Positions 27,904 through 35,396 of a stretch of DNA of 35,396 nucleotides are shown one piece after another. Both the position numbers and the translations under genes were made by a program. Where the stretch lies: positions 1 to 35,396 of the forward strand of contig CANQCX010000002.1 in assembly GCA_947591115.1 (NCBI GenBank), written 5' to 3'. The stretch comes from an uncultured Lachnospiraceae bacterium. GTDB taxonomy: Bacteria; Bacillota; Clostridia; Lachnospirales; Lachnospiraceae. Position 1 is the stretch's first letter; each line of letters opens with the position of its first letter. The notes under the pieces were generated by a model that worked only from the letters and a program-made list of their open reading frames with translations, did no database searches and was not told the DNA's origin.

Positions 27904-27930
27904 ATACAGCAAGGCGTGTCCTTGCTGTAT
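27904..27930. other. Hairpin in cheW-cheC intergenic region; terminator-like on the minus strand
   Basis: ATACAGCAAGG CGTGT... perfect 11-bp stem with CCTTGCTGTAT (27920-27930), loop CGTGT; preceded on + strand by A7 (a T-tract on the - strand). Confidence 0.85.
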
Positions 27931-27964
27931 ATGCGCTATAGAGTGTTGTTAGCATGGAGGATGT

Positions 27965-28585
27965 ATGGGAGAATTTACGCTTGATGCGATTAACGAAATG
28001 TATATTGACGTATTGCGGGAGATCGGCAATATCGGTGCGGGAAACGCAACGACGGCGCTTGCCAGCATGATAAACATCCGGATCAATATGGAGGTTCCGA
28101 AGGTTGCGCTGATGGACGCTTCCAAATTAGGAGGCGCCATTTGTCCGGAGGATGAAACGATCGTGGGAATTTTTCTGGAAGTCAGCCATGATATTTCCGG
28201 AAGCATGATGTTTCTGCTGAAAATGGATGCGGCGCATTATCTGGTAGAAAAGCTGATGGGAATGCCAAGCAGTTCGGAGGACGGCTTTTCCGAAATGGAG
28301 CTTTCCGCAATGAAAGAAATCGGGAATATTATCGCGGGTTCGTATTTGTCAGCGCTTTCCAATATGACAAATTTAACGATCATGCCTTCTGTTCCGTATA
28401 TTTCTGTTGATATGGCGGCTGCGATTTTAAGTGTTCCTGCAATTCAGTTTGGTCAATATGGAGACAATGCATTGTTAATCGAAACCGAGTTTGGAGATGA
28501 TGTGATGATTAATGGCTATTTTATTTTGATGCCGGAGCAGGATTCTTATGCGAAAATCTTATCGTCTCTTGGAATACAAATATAA
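27965..28585 (+). CDS. cheC: CheY-P phosphatase CheC
   Basis: Two active-site helices LREIGNIGAGNATTALASMIN and MKEIGNIIAGSYLSALSNMTN. Confidence 0.95.
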   Translation: MGEFTLDAINEMYIDVLREIGNIGAGNATTALASMINIRINMEVPKVALMDASKLGGAICPEDETIVGIFLEVSHDISGSMMFLLKMDAAHYLVEKLMGMPSSSEDGFSEMELSAMKEIGNIIAGSYLSALSNMTNLTIMPSVPYISVDMAAAILSVPAIQFGQYGDNALLIETEFGDDVMINGYFILMPEQDSYAKILSSLGIQI

Positions 28586-28600
28586 AGAGGCAAAAATACT

Positions 28601-29086
28601 ATGGGAAACGTCATTAAAGTGGGAATGGCCGATTTAAACACAGCAAATGCCCCGGATATTCTAACGACTCTTGGACTTGGCTCATGTATCGGACTGACTT
28701 TGTATGATCCGGTCACAAAGATTGGCGGACTAGTGCATTATATGCTTCCGGATAGTACGCAGTTGAAAAATAACAATAATATCGCAAAATTCGGCGATAC
28801 GGGGATACGTGAGCTTTTAAAACAGATAACGGCGGCGGGAGCCAATCCGCGCAGATTGGTATCTAAGATCGCCGGAGGCGCATGTATGTTTCAGGTCAGC
28901 GGAACATCGGCGGTTGGAAATGTCGGCGCGCGGAATGCGGAAGCTGCAAAAACAATCTTAAAAGAGTTAAAAATACCGCTGATCGCGGAAGATACGGGAC
29001 TCAATTACGGAAGAACCGTAGAATTGGACTGCTCAAACGGAGATTTTATCATTAAAGCAGTCGGAAAATCAATCAAAGTAATTTAG
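28601..29086 (+). CDS. cheD: Chemoreceptor glutamine deamidase CheD
   Basis: LGLGSCIGLTLYDPVTKIGGLVHYMLPDS and IAGGACMFQ. Confidence 0.96.
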   Translation: MGNVIKVGMADLNTANAPDILTTLGLGSCIGLTLYDPVTKIGGLVHYMLPDSTQLKNNNNIAKFGDTGIRELLKQITAAGANPRRLVSKIAGGACMFQVSGTSAVGNVGARNAEAAKTILKELKIPLIAEDTGLNYGRTVELDCSNGDFIIKAVGKSIKVI

Positions 29087-29097
29087 AGAGAAGGCAT

Positions 29098-29397
29098 ATG
29101 AAAACAAAATTTATTCCTGCAATCGTCATGTTAAGCGCCGGTTTTCTGGATTGTATTCTGGCGATCCACTATGGACTTGGCATGTATGAATTTTTAATAC
29201 AACTGCTGATCGTACTCGTCGCTTTTTTTGTCATCGGAGATGTGATCCGTTTTCTTCTCGAAAAGAGTATGATAACGATGGCGGATAAACAGGAGGAGCC
29301 GGAGAACGGGGAAAGCGCACAGGAGGGCGAACCGGAAGGGGATGCTTCTGTTTCCGAAATGGAAAACATTGAATCAAAAGATGAGCAGGAATCATGA
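29098..29397 (+). CDS. Uncharacterised small membrane protein with two TM segments and acidic tail
   Basis: 99 aa; FIPAIVMLSAGFLDCILAIHYGL and FLIQLLIVLVAFFVIGDVIRFLL, then Glu/Asp-rich tail; tightly packed between cheD and fliA. Confidence 0.8.
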   Translation: MKTKFIPAIVMLSAGFLDCILAIHYGLGMYEFLIQLLIVLVAFFVIGDVIRFLLEKSMITMADKQEEPENGESAQEGEPEGDASVSEMENIESKDEQES

Positions 29398-29411
29398 TTG
29401 GGGCGGTTTGA

Positions 29412-30176
29412 ATGAAAGCAGTTGATACGGAAAAATTATGGAAAGATTACCGGAAAAAACCGACGCAGGAACTGAGGGAGCAGTTGATCATTGCATATTC
29501 GCAGCTGGTAAAACTGGTTGCGGGCAGATTGAGCATGTATCTGGGGCATAATGTGGAATATGACGATCTGGTCAGTTACGGAATCTTTGGATTGATTGAT
29601 GCAATTGATAAATTTGACGCCGAAAAAAATGTAAAATTTGAAACCTACGCAAGTCTTCGCATCCGCGGGGCGATTCTGGATCAGATACGCAAAATGGACT
29701 GGATCCCGCGTACCGTAAGACAGCGGCAGCGGAAAATCGAAGAAGCGATGAAGGCCGTAGAAATGCGGACGGGAAAAACGGCAAGCGACGAAGAACTTGC
29801 GGCGGAGCTGGGACTGAGCGGAGAGGAGCTTTGCAATTGGCAGTCCCAGTTAAAAGTAACCAATGTGGTTTCGCTGAATGAATTTGACGAACAGGGAACC
29901 GAGCCGGCGATCGACGCATCGCATAATCAGCATTTTGCACAGCCGGAGGAAGTGATCGAGGAGGCCGAGTTAAAAAAGACGCTGGCGGAGGCGCTGGAGC
30001 TTCTGACAGAAAAAGAACGAAGGGTCATCGAGCTTTACTATTACGAAGAACTTACCTTAAAGGAGATCAGTAAAATACTGGAGGTTTCGGAATCGCGCAT
30101 TTCACAGCTGCATACAAAGGCGCTGCTTCGTATGCGGAAAAAAATGGGAAGCTATATGGAGATTATGGTAGACTAA
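29412..30176 (+). CDS. fliA: Flagellar sigma factor sigma-28 (FliA/WhiG/SigD)
   Basis: VEYDDLVSYGIFGLIDAIDKFD, FETYASLRIRGAILDQIRKMDWIPRTVRQRQRKIEEA, LTLKEISKILEVSESRISQLHTKALLRMRKKM. Confidence 0.97.
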   Translation: MKAVDTEKLWKDYRKKPTQELREQLIIAYSQLVKLVAGRLSMYLGHNVEYDDLVSYGIFGLIDAIDKFDAEKNVKFETYASLRIRGAILDQIRKMDWIPRTVRQRQRKIEEAMKAVEMRTGKTASDEELAAELGLSGEELCNWQSQLKVTNVVSLNEFDEQGTEPAIDASHNQHFAQPEEVIEEAELKKTLAEALELLTEKERRVIELYYYEELTLKEISKILEVSESRISQLHTKALLRMRKKMGSYMEIMVD

Positions 30177-30177
30177 T

Positions 30178-31770
30178 ATGAGAAATCAATATTTTCAGTT
30201 AATCGTAAAAGAAGAAAAAAGTTTTTTACATATTTTTCCGCCTCTGGACGGCGGACAGCGGCTTGCCATCGGAGAGGTTACCGCATATCTGGAATCGCGG
30301 AAGTATACGGGGTATGATATCAAGGAACTGAATCAGGCACTGCAGAAGGATGAGGAATCCGATGTTTTTGTCGGGCAGTGGGATCAGATCGTAGCAAGCG
30401 AAACGATGGACATCAGCATTGATCTGGATAAAATGAAAGCGGTCTGCCGGTTTTATCCGCCGTCTCCGGGCGGAAGGCTCATGGATGCGCGTGAGATCAT
30501 CGGCAGCATGACCTATAATAAGATCCGTTACGGAGCCGATCAGGATGCGATCTTTAATTTCCTTCAGGATCGGAAATACTGTACGGATTATGTTTTTGCA
30601 AAAGGAACGCCTCCTGTGCAAGGAAGCGACGCAAGGATCGAGTATTACTTTAATACCGATAAGAATCTGCAGCCGAAGCGGAATGAAGACGGCAGCGTGG
30701 ATTATAAGGAGCTGAATACGATCAGCCATGTAAAAGCGGGAGCGATTCTGGCGCGTCTGTTCCGCGAGGATCCGGGGAAATCCGGCAGAAACATTTACGG
30801 CGAGGAATTAAAGCCGCGCGCCGTCAAATCAGCGAAGCTGTCCTACGGGAAAAACATTTCCATCAATGAAGACCAGACGGAGATCTATTCCGATGTGACC
30901 GGACATGCAAATTATGTAAACGGAAAGGTCTTTGTATCGGATGTCTATGAAGTTCCGGCGGATGTTGACAACTCCATCGGAAACATTACCTACGAAGGCA
31001 ACGTACTCATCCATGGAAATGTAAAAACCGGATTTTCCGTCAAAGCGTCGCAGGATATTATCGTAGAAGGCGTCGTAGAGGGCGCATATCTGGAAGCGGG
31101 CGGTCAGATCATCATTAAGCATGGAATCCATGGAATGTTTAAAGGCGAATTTCGGGCGGGCAGCAATCTTCTCGCAAAATATATCGAAAATGCAACGGTA
31201 TACGCGGGCGGATATGTAGAGTCGGAAATCATCTTAAACAGCGAGATCAACGCGGTCGGAAGCGTACGCTCCATGGGGAAAAAAGGGCGTATTAACGGCG
31301 GCGTGGTACGTGCGGGCAACTGTATCGAAGCCGACAACATCGGAACGGAGATGGGAACCGCCACGACGCTTGAGGTTGGCATGGAGCCGCGGAAAAAAGA
31401 ACGTTACATTCAGATTTCTAAAGAAATGAATGAAAAGGCAAAAGAAATAGAAGACAATCTGCTCATATTAAACAATTATCGGGGCAAGCTGCAGAAAGGC
31501 GAGCGGCTTCCAAAGGACAAAATGCAGTATGTGCAGTCGCTTCTGATTACCCACAAAGAATTAACGGAAGAAATGGACTTATTAAAATCGGAGCACGAAT
31601 GGCTCCATGATGAAATGCTTGCTTCCGAAAGCGCATATGTCGCGGTGCGCAGAACGGTGTACCCGGGAGTGAATATTTCGGTTTCCGATTTAAATTATCA
31701 GGTCAAGGATGAAAGGAATTTTTGCAAATTCAAGAAAGTGGAGGGAGAAATTCGTCCGGTTTCACTATAA
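30178..31770 (+). CDS. FapA/DUF342 family protein
   Basis: 530 aa; GAILARLFREDPGKSGRNIYGEELKPR..., beta-helix-like IVEGVVEGAYLEAGGQIIIKHGIHGMFKGEFRAGSNLLAKYIENATVYAGGYVESEIILNSEINAVG; C-terminal coiled coil. Confidence 0.9.
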   Translation: MRNQYFQLIVKEEKSFLHIFPPLDGGQRLAIGEVTAYLESRKYTGYDIKELNQALQKDEESDVFVGQWDQIVASETMDISIDLDKMKAVCRFYPPSPGGRLMDAREIIGSMTYNKIRYGADQDAIFNFLQDRKYCTDYVFAKGTPPVQGSDARIEYYFNTDKNLQPKRNEDGSVDYKELNTISHVKAGAILARLFREDPGKSGRNIYGEELKPRAVKSAKLSYGKNISINEDQTEIYSDVTGHANYVNGKVFVSDVYEVPADVDNSIGNITYEGNVLIHGNVKTGFSVKASQDIIVEGVVEGAYLEAGGQIIIKHGIHGMFKGEFRAGSNLLAKYIENATVYAGGYVESEIILNSEINAVGSVRSMGKKGRINGGVVRAGNCIEADNIGTEMGTATTLEVGMEPRKKERYIQISKEMNEKAKEIEDNLLILNNYRGKLQKGERLPKDKMQYVQSLLITHKELTEEMDLLKSEHEWLHDEMLASESAYVAVRRTVYPGVNISVSDLNYQVKDERNFCKFKKVEGEIRPVSL

Positions 31771-31785
31771 GGCAGGTGTAGGAAG

Positions 31786-32103
31786 ATGACAATTCGACCG
31801 GTAGATTTTAGCGGAATGATACAGCGTACCGATGATGTCGGCGCGATTAAATACCACGAGGATGCAAAACCGACGGTAGACCAGCAGAATATCCAGACGC
31901 AGATGCTCAAGAAGGAAGATGAGGTGCGCCATCAGGTCAATGAATCGAACCGCGGCGAGCAGCTGGAAAACCATGCGGATGCAAAAGAAGAAGGAAAAAA
32001 TGCCTACTTTAGCCAGAAAAAAAAGAAAAAAACGGCAAAAAAGCAGGACGAGGGAAAAGTGATCGTCAAGAAGCAGGGCGGAGGTTTTGATGTTAAGATT
32101 TAG
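31786..32103 (+). CDS. Uncharacterised small Lys-rich protein of the fla operon
   Basis: 105 aa; good spacing and RBS (ggcaggtgtagga); poly-Lys tract SQKKKKKTAKKQDEGKVIVKKQGGGFDVKI. Confidence 0.75.
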   Translation: MTIRPVDFSGMIQRTDDVGAIKYHEDAKPTVDQQNIQTQMLKKEDEVRHQVNESNRGEQLENHADAKEEGKNAYFSQKKKKKTAKKQDEGKVIVKKQGGGFDVKI

Positions 32104-32115
32104 AGGGATAGCCAG

Positions 32116-32808
32116 ATGACAGGTTTGGAAATAACGTTACTTATCATTGGAGTTGTATTTCTTCTGGGAAGTTTTTTTGTTCAGGAAAAACTCTCGCAAA
32201 AAGATATCGATCAGATTTCGGATCTGAGCGAGCGGGAAATGCAGATCATTGTAGAAAAACAATTAAAGAGCGCATCCGGTCAGGTAGAGGATATGGTTTC
32301 CCATACCATTGAGGATTCTATGGACGAGACGAAGCGCGCGCTGGAAAAAACTACGAATCAAAAGATCATGGCGATCAGCGAGTATTCCGATACGGTGCTT
32401 GATTCCATGAATAAAACGCACAACGAGATCATGTTTCTTTACAGTATGCTCAACGATAAGCATACCGAGCTTACCAATATGGCGGGACAGCTTCAGAAAT
32501 TTACGGAAAATGTAAGGACGACGGAAAACGAAGTGCTTCAAAAAATTGCGCAGGCAGCGGAAGAAGCGGAACAAAAAAATTATTACCAAGCCGCGCCGCC
32601 GCCGGAGGAGACCGCGCCGGAGGAGGCGTACGAAGCAGCGGAGGAAGCAGAGGAAGAACCGTACGAAGGAAATCAAAACAGCCGGATCCTGTATCTTCAT
32701 CAGGAGGGTTTGAGCGATGTGGAGATTGCCAGAGAATTAGGCTGCGGACTGGGCGAGGTACGGCTGGTCATCGGTTTGTTTAAAGGAGAAGGTACCATTG
32801 AGGCTTAA
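32116..32808 (+). CDS. DUF6115-like / SwrB-positioned membrane-anchored coiled-coil protein with C-terminal HTH-like segment
   Basis: 230 aa; N-terminal TM EITLLIIGVVFLLGSFFV, coiled coil, Pro/Glu-rich linker, C-term ILYLHQEGLSDVEIARELGCGLGEVRLVIGLFKGEG. Confidence 0.75.
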   Translation: MTGLEITLLIIGVVFLLGSFFVQEKLSQKDIDQISDLSEREMQIIVEKQLKSASGQVEDMVSHTIEDSMDETKRALEKTTNQKIMAISEYSDTVLDSMNKTHNEIMFLYSMLNDKHTELTNMAGQLQKFTENVRTTENEVLQKIAQAAEEAEQKNYYQAAPPPEETAPEEAYEAAEEAEEEPYEGNQNSRILYLHQEGLSDVEIARELGCGLGEVRLVIGLFKGEGTIEA

Positions 32809-33421
32809 ATATTATTTAAGAGGACTGGGCTTGGGTGTTCTCATAACCACAATTATACTGATGATTTCGTTTCGCATTCATGGAACCTCTTTATCCGACG
32901 ATGAGATTCGGGAGCGGGCGAAAAAACTGGGGATGATCGTTCCGGAAACCGAACAGTCCCAAGACGATACCGAAGCGTTTCACACTCTGGACGAACCGCA
33001 GGAGGGCGATACGCAAAAGCCGGATGATGAGGATTCCCAAACGACGGACGACGGACAAAATTCACAAGCGGATGAAAATCCGCCGGTTTCGGAAAATCCG
33101 GAGAATTCCGACAGTCCGGAGAATCCGGCTGTCCCGTCGAATCCGGACAACCCGTCCGCTGCGGAGCCGGAGGGAGGCGCTACGAATCCGGAAAATCCCC
33201 CGCAGACCGGTACGGTAACCATTACCGTAGCAAGAGGGGAAGTGTGCCGGCAGATCGCGGAGGATCTCAAAAGCCACAATCTAGTCAGCGACGCGGAAGA
33301 ATTCCGCCTGTATATGTTTCACAACGGATATGATTCGCTGATCCAGCAGGGAAGCTTTGAAATCCCGTACGGGGCGACTTATGAGCAGATCGCCGCCCTG
33401 TTGACAACGAAAAGAGAATAA
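32798..33421 (+). CDS. Membrane-anchored protein with Pro/Glu/Asn-rich linker and MltG-type LysM-like domain, no catalytic domain
   Basis: TM GLGLGVLITTIILMISFRI; acidic Pro-rich linker; C-term VTITVARGEVCRQIAEDLKSHNLVSDAEEFRLYMFHNGYDSLIQQGSFEIPYGATYEQIAALLTTK matches the general MltG/YceG N-terminal pattern; TTG start after aggagaa, overlapping the upstream gene. Confidence 0.75.
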   Translation: MRLKYYLRGLGLGVLITTIILMISFRIHGTSLSDDEIRERAKKLGMIVPETEQSQDDTEAFHTLDEPQEGDTQKPDDEDSQTTDDGQNSQADENPPVSENPENSDSPENPAVPSNPDNPSAAEPEGGATNPENPPQTGTVTITVARGEVCRQIAEDLKSHNLVSDAEEFRLYMFHNGYDSLIQQGSFEIPYGATYEQIAALLTTKRE

Positions 33422-33426
33422 AATGC

Positions 33427-33455
33427 TTGCGAAAAAGATTCAGATATGTTAAAAT
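33427..33455 (+). promoter_or_regulatory. Predicted sigma-A-like promoter with extended -10 for rpsB-tsf
   Basis: TTGCGA (33427-33432) - 17 nt - TAAAAT (33450-33455) with TGT immediately before the -10. Confidence 0.72.
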
Positions 33456-33478
33456 TTGTCTCTGGATGCTACAAATCA

Positions 33479-33544
33479 CATGTGTGGAGAACGGCCGGTG
33501 TCGGATTTACGCTTGTCTGATGGCCGCTTCAACGGAAGCACATG
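33479..33544 (+). ncRNA. Predicted structured 5' leader of rpsB (three-way junction), candidate r-protein leader
   Basis: P1 CATGTG 33479-33484 / CACATG 33539-33544; P2 CGGCC 33492-33496 / GGCCG 33522-33526; P2b TCGGA / TCTGA; P3 CTTC-AACG-GAAG 33527-33538; P2, P3 and P1 3' sides are contiguous. Confidence 0.6.
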
Positions 33545-33572
33545 GAAGAACAAACCAAATGGAGGTAGAAAA

Positions 33573-34313
33573 ATGAGCGTAATTTCAATGAAACAGTTAC
33601 TTGAGGCAGGTGTGCATTTTGGACACCAGACAAGAAGATGGAATCCGAAAATGGCTCCGTACATCTATACCGAGCGGAACGGAATCTACATTATCGACTT
33701 ACAGAAGTCGGTCGGCAAGGTAGACGAGGCGTATGACGCCATTTCCGATATTGCGGCGCAGGGCGGAACCATTCTGTTTGTCGGAACAAAGAAACAGGCG
33801 CAGGATGCGATCAAGACCGAGGCGGAGCGCTGCGGAATGTTCTATGTAAACGAAAGATGGCTGGGCGGTATGCTGACCAACTTTAGAACCATTCAGAGCC
33901 GGATCGCCAGATTAAAAGAGATCGAGGCTATGTCAGAGGACGGCACGTTTGACGTTCTTCCGAAGAAGGAAGTCATCGCGTTAAAGAAGGAGTGGGAGAA
34001 GCTGGAGAGAAATCTCGGCGGAATCAAAGAAATGAAGCGGATTCCGGATGCGATCTTTGTCGTAGATCCGAAGAAAGAGAGAATCTGTATTCAGGAAGCA
34101 CAGGCTTTGGGCATTACGTTGATCGGTATCGCCGATACCAACTGCGATCCGGATGAACTCGATTATGTCATTCCGGGCAACGATGATGCGATTCGGGCAG
34201 TGAAGCTGATCGTTTCTAAGATGGCGGATGCAGTCATTGAAGCAAATCAGGGTGCGGAAGCTGCAGTACCGGAGGAAGCGCCGGAAGAAGAGGAAGCTGC
34301 AGAGGAAGAATAA
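33573..34313 (+). CDS. rpsB: 30S ribosomal protein S2
   Basis: [49 protein letters not shown] ggaggt; ORF track start 33456 is upstream of the real ATG. Confidence 0.98.
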   Translation: MSVISMKQLLEAGVHFGHQTRRWNPKMAPYIYTERNGIYIIDLQKSVGKVDEAYDAISDIAAQGGTILFVGTKKQAQDAIKTEAERCGMFYVNERWLGGMLTNFRTIQSRIARLKEIEAMSEDGTFDVLPKKEVIALKKEWEKLERNLGGIKEMKRIPDAIFVVDPKKERICIQEAQALGITLIGIADTNCDPDELDYVIPGNDDAIRAVKLIVSKMADAVIEANQGAEAAVPEEAPEEEEAAEEE

Positions 34314-34334
34314 TACAGATCGGAGGATGGAAAA

Positions 34335-35267
34335 ATGGCGATTACCGCTTCTATGGTAAAAGAACTGCGTGAAATGACAGGCGCAGGTATGATGGATTGT
34401 AAAAAAGCATTAAATGAAACAAACGGAAATATGGACGAGGCCGTTGAATTTTTAAGAAAGAACGGTCAGGCGAAAGCAGAGAAGAAAGCAAGCAGGATTG
34501 CTGCGGAGGGACTTTGTACCGTTGTAGTCAAAGACGACCGGACCGCGGCAGTGGTAGAGGTAAACTCCGAGACGGATTTCGTTGCGAAAAACGATACCTT
34601 TAAGGAATTCGTGACTGCGGTAGCAAATCAGGCGGTAGATTCCGACGCGGCGGATATGGATGCGTTTATGGAGGAAGCATGGAAGGAAGACGCTTCAAAG
34701 ACCGTTAAAGACGCATTGGTAGAAAAGATTGCCGTTATCGGCGAGAACTTAAAGATTCGCCGTTTTGAGAAAGTAACGGCGGAAAACGGCTGCGTAGTTT
34801 CCTATGTGCATGGCGGCGGAAGGATCGGCGTCATTGTGGAAGCGGAAACCTCGGTAGTAAACGATGCGGTAAAGGAAGCGCTGACCAATCTTGCAATGCA
34901 GATCGCGGCGTTGAATCCGAAATATGTCTGCAGAGACGAGATCAGCGCAGACTATATTGCGCATGAGAAGGAGATTCTGCTCGCACAGATCATGAACGAT
35001 CCGAAGGAGTCTCAGAAGCCGGAAAAAGTCATCAACGGAATGATCGAAGGCCGCGTCAACAAAGAATTAAAGGAGATCTGTCTGGTCGATCAGGTTTATG
35101 TCAAAGCGGAAGACGGCAAACAGACCGTTGCAAAATATCTGGAGCAGGTTTCCAAAGAAGTCGGCGCAGCCGTTTCCGTAAAGAAATTTGTCCGTTTTGA
35201 AACCGGAGAAGGCTTAGAAAAGAAAAACGAGGATTTTGCAGCAGAAGTTGCAGCACAGATGAAATAA
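34335..35267 (+). CDS. tsf: Translation elongation factor Ts
   Basis: MAITASMVKELREMTGAGMMDCKKALNETNGNMDEAVEFLRKNG...VNSETDFVAKNDTFKEFV. Confidence 0.98.
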   Translation: MAITASMVKELREMTGAGMMDCKKALNETNGNMDEAVEFLRKNGQAKAEKKASRIAAEGLCTVVVKDDRTAAVVEVNSETDFVAKNDTFKEFVTAVANQAVDSDAADMDAFMEEAWKEDASKTVKDALVEKIAVIGENLKIRRFEKVTAENGCVVSYVHGGGRIGVIVEAETSVVNDAVKEALTNLAMQIAALNPKYVCRDEISADYIAHEKEILLAQIMNDPKESQKPEKVINGMIEGRVNKELKEICLVDQVYVKAEDGKQTVAKYLEQVSKEVGAAVSVKKFVRFETGEGLEKKNEDFAAEVAAQMK

Positions 35268-35353
35268 ATTGCCTTAATTGCGGCCGGCATAAAGCAAAGT
35301 CTTGAATGCAGCGCGCAAAGAGCGGTTAGCGTGGCGGAAAAGACCTTATAAAA

Positions 35354-35386
35354 CGCTGGGAACAAGCATGTTTCCAGCGATTTTTT
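35354..35386 (+). terminator. Rho-independent terminator after tsf
   Basis: CGCTGGGAAC aagcat GTTTCCAGCG, 10-bp stem with one G.U, then GA TTTTTT. Confidence 0.9.
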
Positions 35387-35396
35387 AAATAATCGA

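Noticed and set aside
33079-33216. Short GAATCCGGA-type repeats in the MltG-like gene, considered as CRISPR or DNA repeats
   Set aside because: Irregular spacing and in-frame coding of a Pro/Glu/Asn linker (PENSDSPENPAVPSNPDNP); simple low-complexity protein sequence.
1-35396. Defence island, prophage, transposon or biosynthetic cluster
   Set aside because: All confident genes belong to flagellar, chemotaxis or translation families; no integrase, transposase, terminal repeats or defence-type domains were seen.

Overview
This 35.4 kb window is almost entirely one + strand flagellar/chemotaxis (fla/che) operon of a low-GC Gram-positive type, probably Clostridia/Lachnospiraceae-like (an inference from gene content and sequence style, not tested). 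Gene order is: 3' end of flgC, fliE, fliF, fliG, fliH, fliI, fliJ, motE-like, fliK, flgD, TIGR02530-type flagellar operon gene, flgE, [terminator/promoter], motA, motB, fliL, [two hairpins], fliM, fliY, cheY, fliO, fliP, fliQ, fliR, flhB, flhA, flhF, flhG, PilZ gene, cheB, cheA, cheW, [hairpin], cheC, cheD, small membrane protein, fliA (sigma-28), fapA/DUF342, small Lys-rich protein, DUF6115/SwrB-like protein, MltG/LysM-like anchored protein, [promoter + structured leader], rpsB, tsf, [terminator]. The order closely parallels the Bacillus subtilis fla/che-sigD-swrB-rpsB-tsf locus. I found no CRISPR array, tRNA, rRNA or mobile element. The core is canonical and I do not see a wholly new system. 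The parts most worth a second look are: (1) a predicted three-way-junction RNA leader upstream of rpsB; (2) a terminator plus new sigma-A-like promoter splitting the operon between flgE and motA, where flbD/swrD would normally be; (3) a poorly characterised cluster downstream of fliA, including a SwrB-positioned protein and a membrane-anchored MltG-type LysM-like protein without a catalytic domain; (4) a 99-aa two-TM protein between cheD and fliA; (5) intergenic hairpins without U-tracts. All calls are from reading the sequence; no database search or folding program was run.
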